Source: a virus. Taken from it: a DNA stretch of 38,089 nucleotides. The notes beneath the pieces are model-generated. The model was not told where the DNA came from, searched no databases, and was given only the letters and a program-made list of their open reading frames with translations. A program made the translations under genes and the position numbers. The DNA lies in IMG/VR virus record IMGVR_UViG_3300030103_001648, positions 1 through 38,089 of that record; one strand, 5' to 3'. Each line of letters opens with the position of its first letter. The stretch's first letter is position 1. This document shows, piece by piece, positions 15,217-21,892 of this stretch.

Positions 15217-15409
15217 CGATCTGCTCCATTCTACATTCTTGATAGTTTTCTTCCCATGCTTCAATAGCGCGAGCAACAAACTTATCTTTATCAAATTTAG
15301 AATTAAGTGCTTGCAGTTTATCAGCAAGCTCTTCAATGTGAGTAGGCCAATGCATCATTGGCGCTATCTCATCTGCTATGAATTCATAGTCTTTCTTAGT
15401 CATTGGCAT
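15197..15409 (-). CDS. Small conserved-type phage protein (MTKKDYEFIAD)
   Basis: This is a 70-residue protein. GGAG seven bases before the ATG supports 15409 over the ATG two codons later. The opening TKKDYEFIADEIAP and the later FDKDKFVARAIEAWEE recall a family of short phage early proteins that begin M-T-x-KDY. It is helical, with no metal-binding motif. The function is unknown. It overlaps neighbours on both sides, as is usual for this operon. Confidence 0.65.
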   Translation of the reverse strand: MPMTKKDYEFIADEIAPMMHWPTHIEELADKLQALNSKFDKDKFVARAIEAWEENYQECRMEQIDDNIPY

Positions 15410-15557
15410 TTTGTTGCTCCACTAATTCCTCCATTGAAATAAAAAACTTTACATGAACAAACCCACCTTGCATTGATGATATAGCATAATCATGTGGACA
15501 AGTTTTGAGCCACTGTAATAGTGACTCAATATTTTTAACTTGAACTGTGATCATCAT
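15396..15557 (-). CDS. Small hypothetical protein
   Basis: This is a 53-residue protein starting at ATG 15557, preceded by GGGAG. A second ATG follows at once. The frame stays open upstream, but that part lies inside the DUF932 gene in another frame and is not taken. The content is a short mixed helix/strand protein (VKNIESLLQWLKTCP). There is no known domain. The start overlaps the DUF932 end by 23 bases and the end overlaps the next gene by 14 bases. Confidence 0.5.
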   Translation of the reverse strand: MMITVQVKNIESLLQWLKTCPHDYAISSMQGGFVHVKFFISMEELVEQQNAND

Positions 15558-16398
15558 AGAACTCCCAGTGTTTACTACGCATTGCTGATGCAATAGCTGC
15601 TTCTCTGTTATATCTTGCAGTATGCGGTGAGCGTAACTCCTGAGTGTGAGTTGCCCAGTAAGTAAGGCAATTGTACAGCGCCCACTTGTTACGCCCAAGC
15701 TCTCGACATTCATTACCCCAAATCTCAAGCAACTTTTCAAGTTGCCTTTCATTTGTTTTTGTAACTTGTGTTTGTCGGGTGAATGCTTTTGCTATTGTGT
15801 TCTTGAAGAACTTTTCAGCCATTGGTGTAGTAACTGTTGTTTGCATGTAGCTTTGCCACCGTTCTTTTTGTGACATGAAATGATGAAGACCGTTAGTAAT
15901 CTTTGCTGCACTGCCTTCGACATTGATCGATGTAGTATGCTTGTAACGAGTACGAGCAACTACATCTGGTGTGGTGCAGCCGTTCAAGCACCATAGTCTA
16001 AGACCACTAGCTGCTTGTGAGAATGACCATGATCCATCATAGCTGTTGAAAAAATCAACTTTGAATTTAACATAGTCACCAACTGTAGGCTCAACAACCA
16101 AATCATTAAATAGTATTTCACCTCTGAGTTTACGACCATCTTCAAGTACCTTTACATTACATTTATAATCATCAGATAGATTGGCTGATGAAACACTATC
16201 TAAAATAGAATTTACAACATCATCGTGACGAACCATTTTATAACGTGATCCATGCACACCCAATGATTGATTGGTATCAGTACGAACTACATGTTGAGAG
16301 CCTTTGATCTCTTCACCATGTTGATCGAACACTGGTTGCATTTCAACATCAAATTCCCAGTAATTAGCCAACTGGTTTGGCGTTAGATAATCAAGCAT
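15535..16398 (-). CDS. DUF932 (phage/plasmid-like) protein
   Basis: This is a 287-residue protein. I chose ATG 16398 (MLDYLTPNQL) because GGAGGAAGT stands just before it. The open frame runs 13 codons further up with no ribosome site. The body reads LGVHGSRYKMVRHDDVV, LRGEILFND and GSWSFSQAASGLRLWCLNGC, the typical core of DUF932 proteins that are widespread on phages and plasmids. Their biochemical role is not settled. Many are linked to replication or early takeover. It is the first gene after the leftward promoter region. Confidence 0.8.
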   Translation of the reverse strand: MLDYLTPNQLANYWEFDVEMQPVFDQHGEEIKGSQHVVRTDTNQSLGVHGSRYKMVRHDDVVNSILDSVSSANLSDDYKCNVKVLEDGRKLRGEILFNDLVVEPTVGDYVKFKVDFFNSYDGSWSFSQAASGLRLWCLNGCTTPDVVARTRYKHTTSINVEGSAAKITNGLHHFMSQKERWQSYMQTTVTTPMAEKFFKNTIAKAFTRQTQVTKTNERQLEKLLEIWGNECRELGRNKWALYNCLTYWATHTQELRSPHTARYNREAAIASAMRSKHWEFYDDHSSS

Positions 16399-16421
16399 TA
16401 CTTCCTCCTTGCTTGTTGTTG

Positions 16422-16435
16422 GTGCACATATGCAC
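16422..16435. promoter_or_regulatory. Palindromic operator-like site GTGCACATATGCAC
   Basis: The arms GTGCA and TGCAC are exact inverses around CATA. It lies about 24 bases upstream of the DUF932 start and 27 bases downstream of the predicted -10, a typical place for a repressor. The XRE-type protein at 14535-14774 could be the binder. This is inference. Confidence 0.5.
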
Positions 16436-16462
16436 AAGTTAAACCTATACTGTACAACAATT

Positions 16463-16492
16463 ATTGTAAAGAAAATTATTATCTATTGTCAG
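16463..16492 (-). promoter_or_regulatory. Sigma70-like promoter for the leftward early block
   Basis: On the - strand CTGACA (16487-16492) and TACAAT (16463-16468) are 18 bases apart, each close to the sigma70 consensus. It points to the DUF932 gene and the operon behind it. Confidence 0.55.
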
Positions 16493-16518
16493 TATAAGAA
16501 TGAGATTGATGAACTATT

Positions 16519-16544
16519 TGTGTGCAAAAAAGCTGCTGCACACA
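16519..16544. other. Hairpin in the non-coding stretch 16438-16792
   Basis: TGTGTGC (16519-16525) pairs with GCACACA (16538-16544), loop 12 bases. The surrounding 355 bases hold no gene I can support. Confidence 0.5.
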
Positions 16545-16590
16545 CACAGTATGAAGCCCACCTCGCGGCTTGGCGTTGGTTCCTTGAGTG

Positions 16591-16645
16591 CACTTCGTTT
16601 ACCAAGTCACAATAGTTCTCTGTTTCTCGTTTACACTTCGTTTAC
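16591..16645 (+). repeat. Direct repeat CACTTCGTTTAC, two copies
   Basis: Identical 12-base copies lie at 16591-16602 and 16634-16645, each with T-rich surroundings. A further direct repeat, GCGAGCGAA at 16720-16728 and 16729-16737, follows in the same non-coding stretch. The function is unknown. Confidence 0.6.
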
Positions 16646-16661
16646 TCGAACAAGAGTATAA

Positions 16662-16699
16662 GGCTGTGTCCGCCAGTCACAAAGTGCCTGGCAACAGCC
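16662..16699. other. Three-part stem-loop in non-coding DNA
   Basis: GGCTGT (16662-16667) pairs with ACAGCC (16694-16699). Inside it GCCAG (16672-16676) pairs with CTGGC (16688-16692), and inside that CAC (16678-16680) pairs with GTG (16684-16686). There are fourteen pairs in all. It looks like a structured RNA or protein-binding element. Confidence 0.55.
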
Positions 16700-16746
16700 G
16701 TTGTTCTTTAACCCAGTAAGCGAGCGAAGCGAGCGAAAAATTTTTT

Positions 16747-16777
16747 GGGAGGCCTTTCAGCCTCCCTCCTTTTTCTT
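16747..16777. terminator. Terminator downstream of the 171-residue gene
   Basis: GGGAGGC (16747-16753) pairs with GCCTCCC (16760-16766). On the + strand a T-rich run follows (16767-16777). On the - strand an A-then-T stretch follows. It lies 26 bases beyond the stop of the leftward gene at 16793 and can act in either direction. Confidence 0.65.
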
Positions 16778-16792
16778 AAAGGTGTCGGTAGT

Positions 16793-17308
16793 CTATTTGA
16801 CTACCTTAATACCTTTATTCGCTAAGCGTTCTGCTCTGCTCATCGGTTTCTTGACTGCCTTTCTTCCTGCGGAATAAGGCTGCCAAGCTTCGCCTGTTTC
16901 AGTCTTGAAGACCTCACAACAAATATTGTGTAAGGCTTGCATGTCTGCCTCTTCAGTCTGTCTGACTTCGAGGCGTTCGGCTGCCGCGTCAAGAATAGCT
17001 CCCGCGTTCGCTACGTGTTTCTCAACTGCGTCTTCAGCCTCAATAACTTTCGTCTGCTCTTGCATTACATAAAAACGAATGCCGTTATAATTATCCGAGC
17101 CATTAAGCAGAAAGTAGGTAGCTGAACATAACTGTCGAGCAAGAGCCTTTGCTGTCCTGTCATTTGTTCCAAATGCAGTTACCAAAAGCTCTACTGCTTC
17201 GGTTGCCATATCAAATATAGCTGTGCCACCTACGTTATCGGATGTTATTGTTGCCTCAACGCCATTAACTTCGTCAAGAGCTTTAGTATCAACTTTAGAA
17301 TTTGCCAT
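16793..17308 (-). CDS. Orphan hypothetical protein in hairpin-rich surroundings
   Basis: This is a 171-residue soluble, Ala/Glu-rich helical protein. AGGAG stands eight bases before the ATG. Residues about 80-130 look like a long charged helix (KVIEAEDAVEKHVANAGAIL), and the end is basic (RKAVKKPMSRAERLANK). I recognise no family. Its bases are richer in G+C than those of the other leftward genes. It is walled off by a terminator on one side and a hairpin island on the other, so it is probably transcribed on its own. A small regulator or DNA-packing role is possible but not shown. Confidence 0.6.
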   Translation of the reverse strand: MANSKVDTKALDEVNGVEATITSDNVGGTAIFDMATEAVELLVTAFGTNDRTAKALARQLCSATYFLLNGSDNYNGIRFYVMQEQTKVIEAEDAVEKHVANAGAILDAAAERLEVRQTEEADMQALHNICCEVFKTETGEAWQPYSAGRKAVKKPMSRAERLANKGIKVVK

Positions 17309-17349
17309 TTTGTATCTCCTATATTAGCCATTATCTAAATTAATTTGAA

Positions 17350-17772
17350 CCTGCCGAGGGAGTGGCAGGACAATTGCGTCCAGAAGCGTCGAGCAAGAGC
17401 CATACGCGCAGCAAGGCTGCGCTCAAGTAAACTGCAATAGCAATAAACTATGGCGGTGACCATCAAGAACAATTACGGAAGGTTCATTCAAACCCGAGCG
17501 TTATGGCGCTCGGAACGCTAAAGTGTATGAAAGCCGTCATTGTACTTGTTGGACACTTGCCGTTGCTTCACAACGCCATTGACCTGCTACTCCCGAACAG
17601 GTCAAATACCCCCCTCAAGGGGGGGTGGTATACTCGTTTGCCTCAAGCAAACTCATTCCTTCATAAGTTTGGAGTATGAGGTCTTGCGCTAAAGACCTCA
17701 GGACAAGTCGATACTCACCCTTCGGGTCGAGACACCCTTGTGGCTCGATTCATGAGTAGCGCGGTTTCGCGC
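17350..17772. other. Hairpin island, non-coding
   Basis: At least nine short stem-loops stand in 423 bases with no usable open frame: 17350-17355/17364-17369, 17406-17412/17416-17422, 17494-17500/17507-17513, 17579-17586/17598-17605, 17608-17614/17620-17626, 17636-17641/17647-17652, 17677-17685/17692-17700 (nine pairs), 17727-17731/17744-17748 with an inner CAC/GTG, and 17759-17763/17768-17772. The word CTCAAG recurs at 17422, 17614, 17642 and 17829. It could be a structured RNA, or a packaging or replication site. I do not know which. Confidence 0.6.
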
Positions 17773-17821
17773 AAAAAAGAGAGCGAAGCACAATAAACGC
17801 GCGAAATGGCCCACCCCCTGT

Positions 17822-17911
17822 CAACATGCTCAAGGTATGAGTGACGCCACGTAACTTGTGTAATGACGTACGGTAATGACTTGACACACTGTTGACAAAA
17901 CGAGCATGTTG
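17822..17911. promoter_or_regulatory. Inverted-repeat element ahead of terminase genes
   Basis: CAACATGCTC (17822-17831) and GAGCATGTTG (17902-17911) are exact inverses 70 bases apart. Between them are two GTAATGAC copies (17860-17867, 17873-17880) and two TTGACA words (17881, 17892). Runs of G follow. This suits an operator/promoter set or a packaging (pac/cos) or origin site close to the terminase small subunit gene. No good -10 can be fixed. Confidence 0.45.
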
Positions 17912-17991
17912 GGGGGGATCATAGGGGGGGTTATCCAGACGGAAAGCACTTTACTCCATGTTTATAAAGGTACATGTAACTCGGGTCTATA

Positions 17992-18366
17992 ATGAACATA
18001 GAAAGTAGAAAACTAACGCCTAAACAACTAGCTCTGGTGGATACGCTTGTAGCAACTGGGTGTTCAGTAAGAGCCGCAGCAGAACAAGCAGGGTATGCTA
18101 TAGGTGAATCAGGAAGGGTAAGCGCATCCAAGGCTTTAGCTCAACCACATGTGCAACAGTATATGATGCAACGTGTTGGGGAGCAGTTAGGTATGAACGC
18201 TACGGTTGCAGCTGCGAAGGTATTGAAGTTAGCCACTGGTGCTCGGTCTGAGCATGTACAGCTAGAGGCGAGCAAAGACATTCTTGATAGAGCAGGGTTC
18301 AAACCAATAGATCGATCTCAGGTACAAGTTGCTGGGGACATCAAGGTCAGCATTGATCTGGGTTAG
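17992..18366 (+). CDS. Terminase small subunit
   Basis: This is a 124-residue protein. Residues about 8-50 (LTPKQLALVDTLVATGCSVR, then AAAEQAGYAI) are the helix-turn-helix DNA-binding part seen in many phage small terminases. A helical oligomerisation part (about 55-105) follows, with LEASKDILDRAGF. It recognises the packaging site and brings the large subunit to the DNA. No strong ribosome site precedes the ATG. It leads module D, about 2 kb ahead of the large subunit, and directly follows the inverted-repeat element. Confidence 0.75.
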   Translation: MNIESRKLTPKQLALVDTLVATGCSVRAAAEQAGYAIGESGRVSASKALAQPHVQQYMMQRVGEQLGMNATVAAAKVLKLATGARSEHVQLEASKDILDRAGFKPIDRSQVQVAGDIKVSIDLG

Positions 18367-18437
18367 TACGGGGGGGCAAAAACTGCAATACATTATGTTG
18401 CTAGTAGTCTACCACTCTCATTTTTCTTAAAAACAAT

Positions 18438-18447
18438 TTGTGCGTGG
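18438..18447 (+). promoter_or_regulatory. Candidate phage promoter element, copy 1
   Basis: TTGTGCGTGG, preceded by AA, is nine of ten identical to the element at 21835, 25360 and 37337. It lies in the 142-base gap before the small basic protein genes, 71 bases before the ATG at 18509, and is followed by an A/T-rich stretch. Confidence 0.5.
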
Positions 18448-18508
18448 TTAAAAATATTTTTTTAGTGTAGGGGTCGATATATGTTTAATTGGCTAAAGAG
18501 ATTTTGGT

Positions 18509-18829
18509 ATGGCAAGGTTCAAGACTCCTTCATGGCAGAGGAAAGCGGGTCAGAATCCCGAAGGTGGTTTAAACGAGGAGGGTCGGCGCAGCGCAAAAGC
18601 GCAGGGGTCAAATCTAAAGCCCCCAGTAAAGTCGGGGGACAATCCAAGAAGAGCAAGCTTTCTAGCAAGGATGGGCAACGCAAAGGGTCCAGAAAAGGAC
18701 GAGAAGGGAAAGCCAACACGGTTACTTCTAAGTCTAAGGGCGTGGGGAGCAAGCAGCAAAGTAGACGCAAGGGCGAAAGCAAGAGCAATAAGCAGAAGAA
18801 ACAAAGCTAAGAAGAAAAGGACAGCATGA
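18509..18829 (+). CDS. DUF6321-like small basic phage protein
   Basis: This is a 106-residue very basic protein. The sequence TPSWQRKAGQNPEGGLNEEG, then NPRRASFLARM, is the DUF6321 pattern as I know it from marine phages. The end is Lys/Arg-rich. The frame from 18481, which overlaps it, is a shadow full of Ser/Lys runs and is rejected. The role is unknown. The charge suggests DNA or capsid contact. It is the first of a chain of small basic genes between the two terminase subunits. Confidence 0.75.
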   Translation: MARFKTPSWQRKAGQNPEGGLNEEGRRSAKAQGSNLKPPVKSGDNPRRASFLARMGNAKGPEKDEKGKPTRLLLSLRAWGASSKVDARAKARAISRRNKAKKKRTA

Positions 18830-18972
18830 TGCCAATGGGTAAAGGAACATACGGTGATAAGGTTGGAAGACCTAAGAAAAAGAAAAAGACGTTACTTTCG
18901 TCAAAGCAGAAAACGTTACCATCTTCTTTGAAAAGAAAGATAGTGAAAGCTAAGTCTGGTAGTTCTTATTAA
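18829..18972 (+). CDS. Small basic protein (MPMGKGTYG)
   Basis: This is a 47-residue protein. ATG 18829 overlaps the preceding stop (TGATG). A second in-frame ATG stands three bases upstream. It opens with PMGKGTYGDKVGRPKKKK and is Lys-rich throughout. Such short MGKGTYG proteins recur in marine podoviruses as far as I recall. There is no known function. It is too short for most gene callers. Confidence 0.6.
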   Translation: MPMGKGTYGDKVGRPKKKKKTLLSSKQKTLPSSLKRKIVKAKSGSSY

Positions 18973-18973
18973 A

Positions 18974-19147
18974 ATGGCTAAGAAGAAAAAGAGTTTACTT
19001 AAACTGACTAAACGTCAGGAGCAAACTATGAAGCGTCATAGTGAACATCATACTTCTAAGCATATGAAGGTAATGAGAACTGCAATGTTAAAAGGCTCTA
19101 CTTTTGGTGAAGCTCATAAATTAGCTAAGAAAAAAGTTGGTACATAA
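18974..19147 (+). CDS. Small basic protein
   Basis: This is a 57-residue Lys/His-rich protein (KKKKSLLKLTKRQEQTMKRH) with a helical end. The ATG is one base after the preceding stop, and its own stop overlaps the next ATG (TAATG). This tight packing supports a real gene. A similar plan is seen in small proteins encoded next to terminases of marine phages. The function is unknown. Confidence 0.6.
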   Translation: MAKKKKSLLKLTKRQEQTMKRHSEHHTSKHMKVMRTAMLKGSTFGEAHKLAKKKVGT

Positions 19148-19317
19148 TGGCGGTTAATGCAGCAGGTAATTATACTAAGCCTAAGATGCGTGCTAGTTTA
19201 TTTCGTAGGATAAAAGCAAAGGCTACTCATGGTACTGCGGCAGGGCAGTGGTCGGCTCGAAAGGCGCAGTTATTAGCCAAAGAATATAAGAAACGCGGTG
19301 GAGGATACAGATCGTGA
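19147..19317 (+). CDS. Small basic protein (GQWSARKAQLLAKEYK)
   Basis: This is a 56-residue protein. The sequence GNYTKPKMRASLFRRIK and later GQWSARKAQLLAKEYKKRGG form a conserved-looking basic helical unit that I have seen in many marine phage and virus small proteins. The function is unknown. Its stop overlaps the GTG of the next gene (GTGA). It is missed by a 60-residue length limit. Confidence 0.65.
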   Translation: MAVNAAGNYTKPKMRASLFRRIKAKATHGTAAGQWSARKAQLLAKEYKKRGGGYRS

Positions 19318-19550
19318 GAGCACCGCAGCGTTCTTTGCTTAACTGGGGCAAGCAGAAATGGAGAACTAAATCTGGTAAGAAGTCTAGTGAAACTGGTGAA
19401 CGCTACCTTCCTAGCAAGGCTATTGCTGCTCTTAGTGATGCTGAGTATCGCGCTACAACCAGAGCCAAACGAAAGGGTAAGGCAAAGGGTAGGCAGTTTG
19501 TGGCTCAACCGAAAAAGATTGCTAGGAAAGTAAGGAGATACAGATCATGA
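19314..19550 (+). CDS. Small basic protein (KWRTKSGKKSSETGERYLP)
   Basis: This is a 78-residue protein with a GTG start that overlaps the preceding stop. The middle, WGKQKWRTKSGKKS then GERYLPSKAIAALSDAEY, is a pattern shared by small basic phage proteins of unknown role. The end is Arg/Lys-rich. It belongs to the same chain of basic genes as its neighbours and is co-translated with them. Confidence 0.65.
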   Translation: MRAPQRSLLNWGKQKWRTKSGKKSSETGERYLPSKAIAALSDAEYRATTRAKRKGKAKGRQFVAQPKKIARKVRRYRS

Positions 19551-19864
19551 GTAAAGAGACAGCACCGTTTAAAAGAAAAGCACAAAGTTTGATAAAGCAA
19601 ATAAATCAAGACTTATCAAATATGAAACTTACAAGCAGTGAAGTTTTGCAATATAAGTTTAAGCCTGACCCTAATCTTTCAAAAGCGCAACAAAAGAAAA
19701 GACAGCCCGATTCGACTTCTATGTTTTCTGATGCAAAAATTTTATTAAGAAGAGGTATTGCTAAATTAAAAGGAAAACCATCTTCTTCTGATCTTGTTAA
19801 GCAAAGAACTACATTGCTTAATCATTTAAATAAAATAAAAGAATTTGAAAAAAGTAGACCATAG
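19547..19864 (+). CDS. Hypothetical basic helical protein
   Basis: This is a 105-residue protein. The ATG overlaps the previous stop (ATGA). It is helical and Lys/Ser-rich with no membrane part or known motif. It continues the run of small basic genes before the terminase large subunit. No function can be given. Confidence 0.6.
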   Translation: MSKETAPFKRKAQSLIKQINQDLSNMKLTSSEVLQYKFKPDPNLSKAQQKKRQPDSTSMFSDAKILLRRGIAKLKGKPSSSDLVKQRTTLLNHLNKIKEFEKSRP

Positions 19865-19873
19865 GACATAACA

Positions 19874-20116
19874 ATGGGATGGATAATAGCAAATTCTGGT
19901 GAAGATTATGATGGAGAAACTCATGAGCTTGCTGGAACTACATACACAGGCAAGACAAGAACTTCTGAGTCTCGAAGACTTGTATGGGTTGTAGGTCAAC
20001 CTTTAAGCAAAATACTTGAAAAGCCTAAGAAAAAGAAACGTGCTAGGGATTCTAAGGGTAGGCTAAAGGCTGATGATCCTTCTACACCAGATATAAACGA
20101 GGCTTGGGAACAGTGA
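19874..20116 (+). CDS. Small protein with LKADDPSTPD-NEAWE C-terminal tail
   Basis: This is an 80-residue protein. The ATG follows a weak AGGACA ribosome site. Residues 1-50 form a short beta-like domain (WIIANSGEDYDGETHELAG). Residues about 51-60 are KKKKR, and the end reads RLKADDPSTPDINEAWE, the same tail as the protein at 7126-7389 in module A. The front parts of the two proteins do not resemble each other. The tail may be a capsid-targeting or interaction tag. This is inference. Confidence 0.65.
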   Translation: MGWIIANSGEDYDGETHELAGTTYTGKTRTSESRRLVWVVGQPLSKILEKPKKKKRARDSKGRLKADDPSTPDINEAWEQ

Positions 20117-20313
20117 GTTTTGTTAATGCGCTAAAGCAAGAAGATTTAAATGCTTTGAGAGAAGCTGTTAGAAAAATACATTTTAAATATTTTCCAGAAA
20201 AGCATGGTTCATCTTTTGTTACTAATGCAATGGTTGATCAGATTATTGATTGGTATGGACCTGAGGTTGTGGAAAAATCTATGAAGGTATTGGTAGATAA
20301 AGGTCTAAGATGA
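20113..20313 (+). CDS. Small hypothetical protein before terminase large subunit
   Basis: This is a 66-residue protein. I take GTG 20113, which overlaps the preceding stop (GTGA). A TTG at 20104 is in frame but less likely. It is helical and soluble, with VDQIIDWYGPEVVEKSMKVL. Its stop overlaps the ATG of the terminase gene by four bases. Its fixed place suggests a helper in packaging, but no domain is visible. Confidence 0.6.
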   Translation: MSFVNALKQEDLNALREAVRKIHFKYFPEKHGSSFVTNAMVDQIIDWYGPEVVEKSMKVLVDKGLR

Positions 20314-21833
20314 TTGATTTTAAGTACAAGCCTGACGGTGAAGTGCTAAAATCCTTTATGAAGGATAATACTTTTTTTCGTGGGATAAGGGGGCCAGTTG
20401 GTAGTGGCAAAAGTGTTGGCTGTTGTGTCGAGGTATTTCGTAGAGCGTTACAACAAAAGAAAGGGCCAGACGGCCTTAGAAAGTCTAGATGGGCTATTAT
20501 CCGAAACACAAACCCACAGTTACGAACTACAACTATTAAAACATGGCTTGACTGGTTCCCAGAGTCCAACTGGGGAAAGTTCACATGGTCAGTCCCCTAC
20601 ACTCACAATATTAAAAAGGGTGACATCGATCTTGAAGTAATCTTCCTTGCCCTTGATCGTCCAGAAGATGTTAAAAAATTATTGTCCCTTGAGTTAACAG
20701 GCATCTGGATAAACGAGGCAAGGGAGATACCAAAGAGTATTATCGATGCATGTACTATGCGTGTTGGTCGTTTCCCAAGTATGAAAGATGGGGGTCCAAG
20801 TTGGACAGGGGTTATTGCAGATACTAACGCGCCAGAAGAAGATCACTGGTGGCCTATAATGTCTGGTGAAGTTCCAGTGCCAGACCATATTCCTAGAGAA
20901 CAAGCTAACATGTTAGTTAAACCTGACAATTGGCAATTTTTTACGCAACCACCTGCTATGTTAGAAGTACGTGATGAAGATGGAGAAGTAAAAGACTACG
21001 AATCAAATAAAACTGCTGAAAACAAAAAGCATATGATGCAGAATTATTATTATAATTTGTTACGCGGTAAAACAAAAAGTTGGATCGATGTCTATGTTAT
21101 GAACAGGCTTGGAACAATCCAAGATGGAAAACCTATTTATCCCATGTTTGCATCTGATGTTCATATTTCTAAAGAAGAAATTGCAGTAGCAGCTAATGCT
21201 CCATTGTATATTGGCTTAGATTTTGGATTAACGCCAGCAGCAACATTAGGTCAAAAAATTCGAGGGCGTTGGTTAGTTCAGTCAGAAGTTGTAGCTTTTG
21301 ATATGGGAATCGTACGTTTTGCAGAAGTTCTTCGTGAGGAAATATCTACCCGATTTTCTCAATGTTCTGATGTATATATTTATGGCGACCCTTCTGGCGA
21401 CTTTAGAGCGCAGACTGATGAATCTACACCTTTTCATATTCTGCGTGGCGCGGGCTTACGGGCTTACCCTGCTCCGAGTAACTCCGTTGATCTTCGACTT
21501 GAATCCGTTTCCTCCCAACTTGGAAAGATGGTTGAAGGCAAGCCTGCGTTTTTAATTGATAGGCGGTGTCAACAGTTGATAAAAGGTTTCGAAGGTGGTT
21601 ATCAATATAAACGTATGGAAGTTAGTGGTGAACGATACGCAGATAAACCTGATAAAAATATGTATTCTCATATTCATGATGCTCTACAGTACATGATGTT
21701 AGGCGCAGGTGAAGGAAGAGCGTTGTTAAATAGTCAAAAACCTGCGCGTACTATTGTAGCAAGTCGTAACTTTGATGTATTTAAAAAACAGAACACAAAA
21801 CAAAAAAGACAAGGTTTGTGGGCTAGAATGTAA
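20310..21833 (+). CDS. Terminase large subunit
   Basis: This 507-residue protein is the packaging motor and nuclease. Walker A is GPVGSGKS at 28-35. Walker B is GIWINEA at 131-137 with the catalytic E136. The nuclease part shows acidic residues in IGLDFG (about 302), YGDPSGD (about 356) and HIHDALQYM (about 452), the RNase H-like triad pattern. The length is normal for podoviruses. It is preceded by the small basic genes and followed by a promoter-like element and the T7-type portal. No terminase for module A is seen in the window. Confidence 0.9.
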   Translation: MIDFKYKPDGEVLKSFMKDNTFFRGIRGPVGSGKSVGCCVEVFRRALQQKKGPDGLRKSRWAIIRNTNPQLRTTTIKTWLDWFPESNWGKFTWSVPYTHNIKKGDIDLEVIFLALDRPEDVKKLLSLELTGIWINEAREIPKSIIDACTMRVGRFPSMKDGGPSWTGVIADTNAPEEDHWWPIMSGEVPVPDHIPREQANMLVKPDNWQFFTQPPAMLEVRDEDGEVKDYESNKTAENKKHMMQNYYYNLLRGKTKSWIDVYVMNRLGTIQDGKPIYPMFASDVHISKEEIAVAANAPLYIGLDFGLTPAATLGQKIRGRWLVQSEVVAFDMGIVRFAEVLREEISTRFSQCSDVYIYGDPSGDFRAQTDESTPFHILRGAGLRAYPAPSNSVDLRLESVSSQLGKMVEGKPAFLIDRRCQQLIKGFEGGYQYKRMEVSGERYADKPDKNMYSHIHDALQYMMLGAGEGRALLNSQKPARTIVASRNFDVFKKQNTKQKRQGLWARM

Positions 21834-21834
21834 A

Positions 21835-21847
21835 TTGTGCGTTGCAT
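21835..21847 (+). promoter_or_regulatory. Candidate phage promoter element, copy 2
   Basis: TTGTGCGTTGCAT starts two bases after the terminase stop, 58 bases before the next ATG, and is followed by a T-rich stretch. It matches the copies at 18438, 25360 and 37337. The spacing and position suit a promoter for a phage RNA polymerase. Confidence 0.6.
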
Positions 21848-21892
21848 TTTTTTCTTTTCTCTGCTTTTGGGAAAATAACTTAGGAGATTATT

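Noticed and set aside
16409-16615. 68-residue + frame in the early promoter region
   Set aside because: It covers the leftward promoter and palindrome, has odd composition and no good ribosome site.
17727-17760. tRNA-like piece (GGCTCGATTC resembles a T loop)
   Set aside because: No acceptor stem, anticodon arm or D arm can be paired around it.
17350-17772. CRISPR array
   Set aside because: The hairpins differ in sequence and spacing. There is no constant repeat-spacer pattern and no cas gene.
18481-18810. 109-residue + frame overlapping the DUF6321-like gene
   Set aside because: It is made of Ser/Lys/Gly runs with no pattern. The other frame has the family signature.
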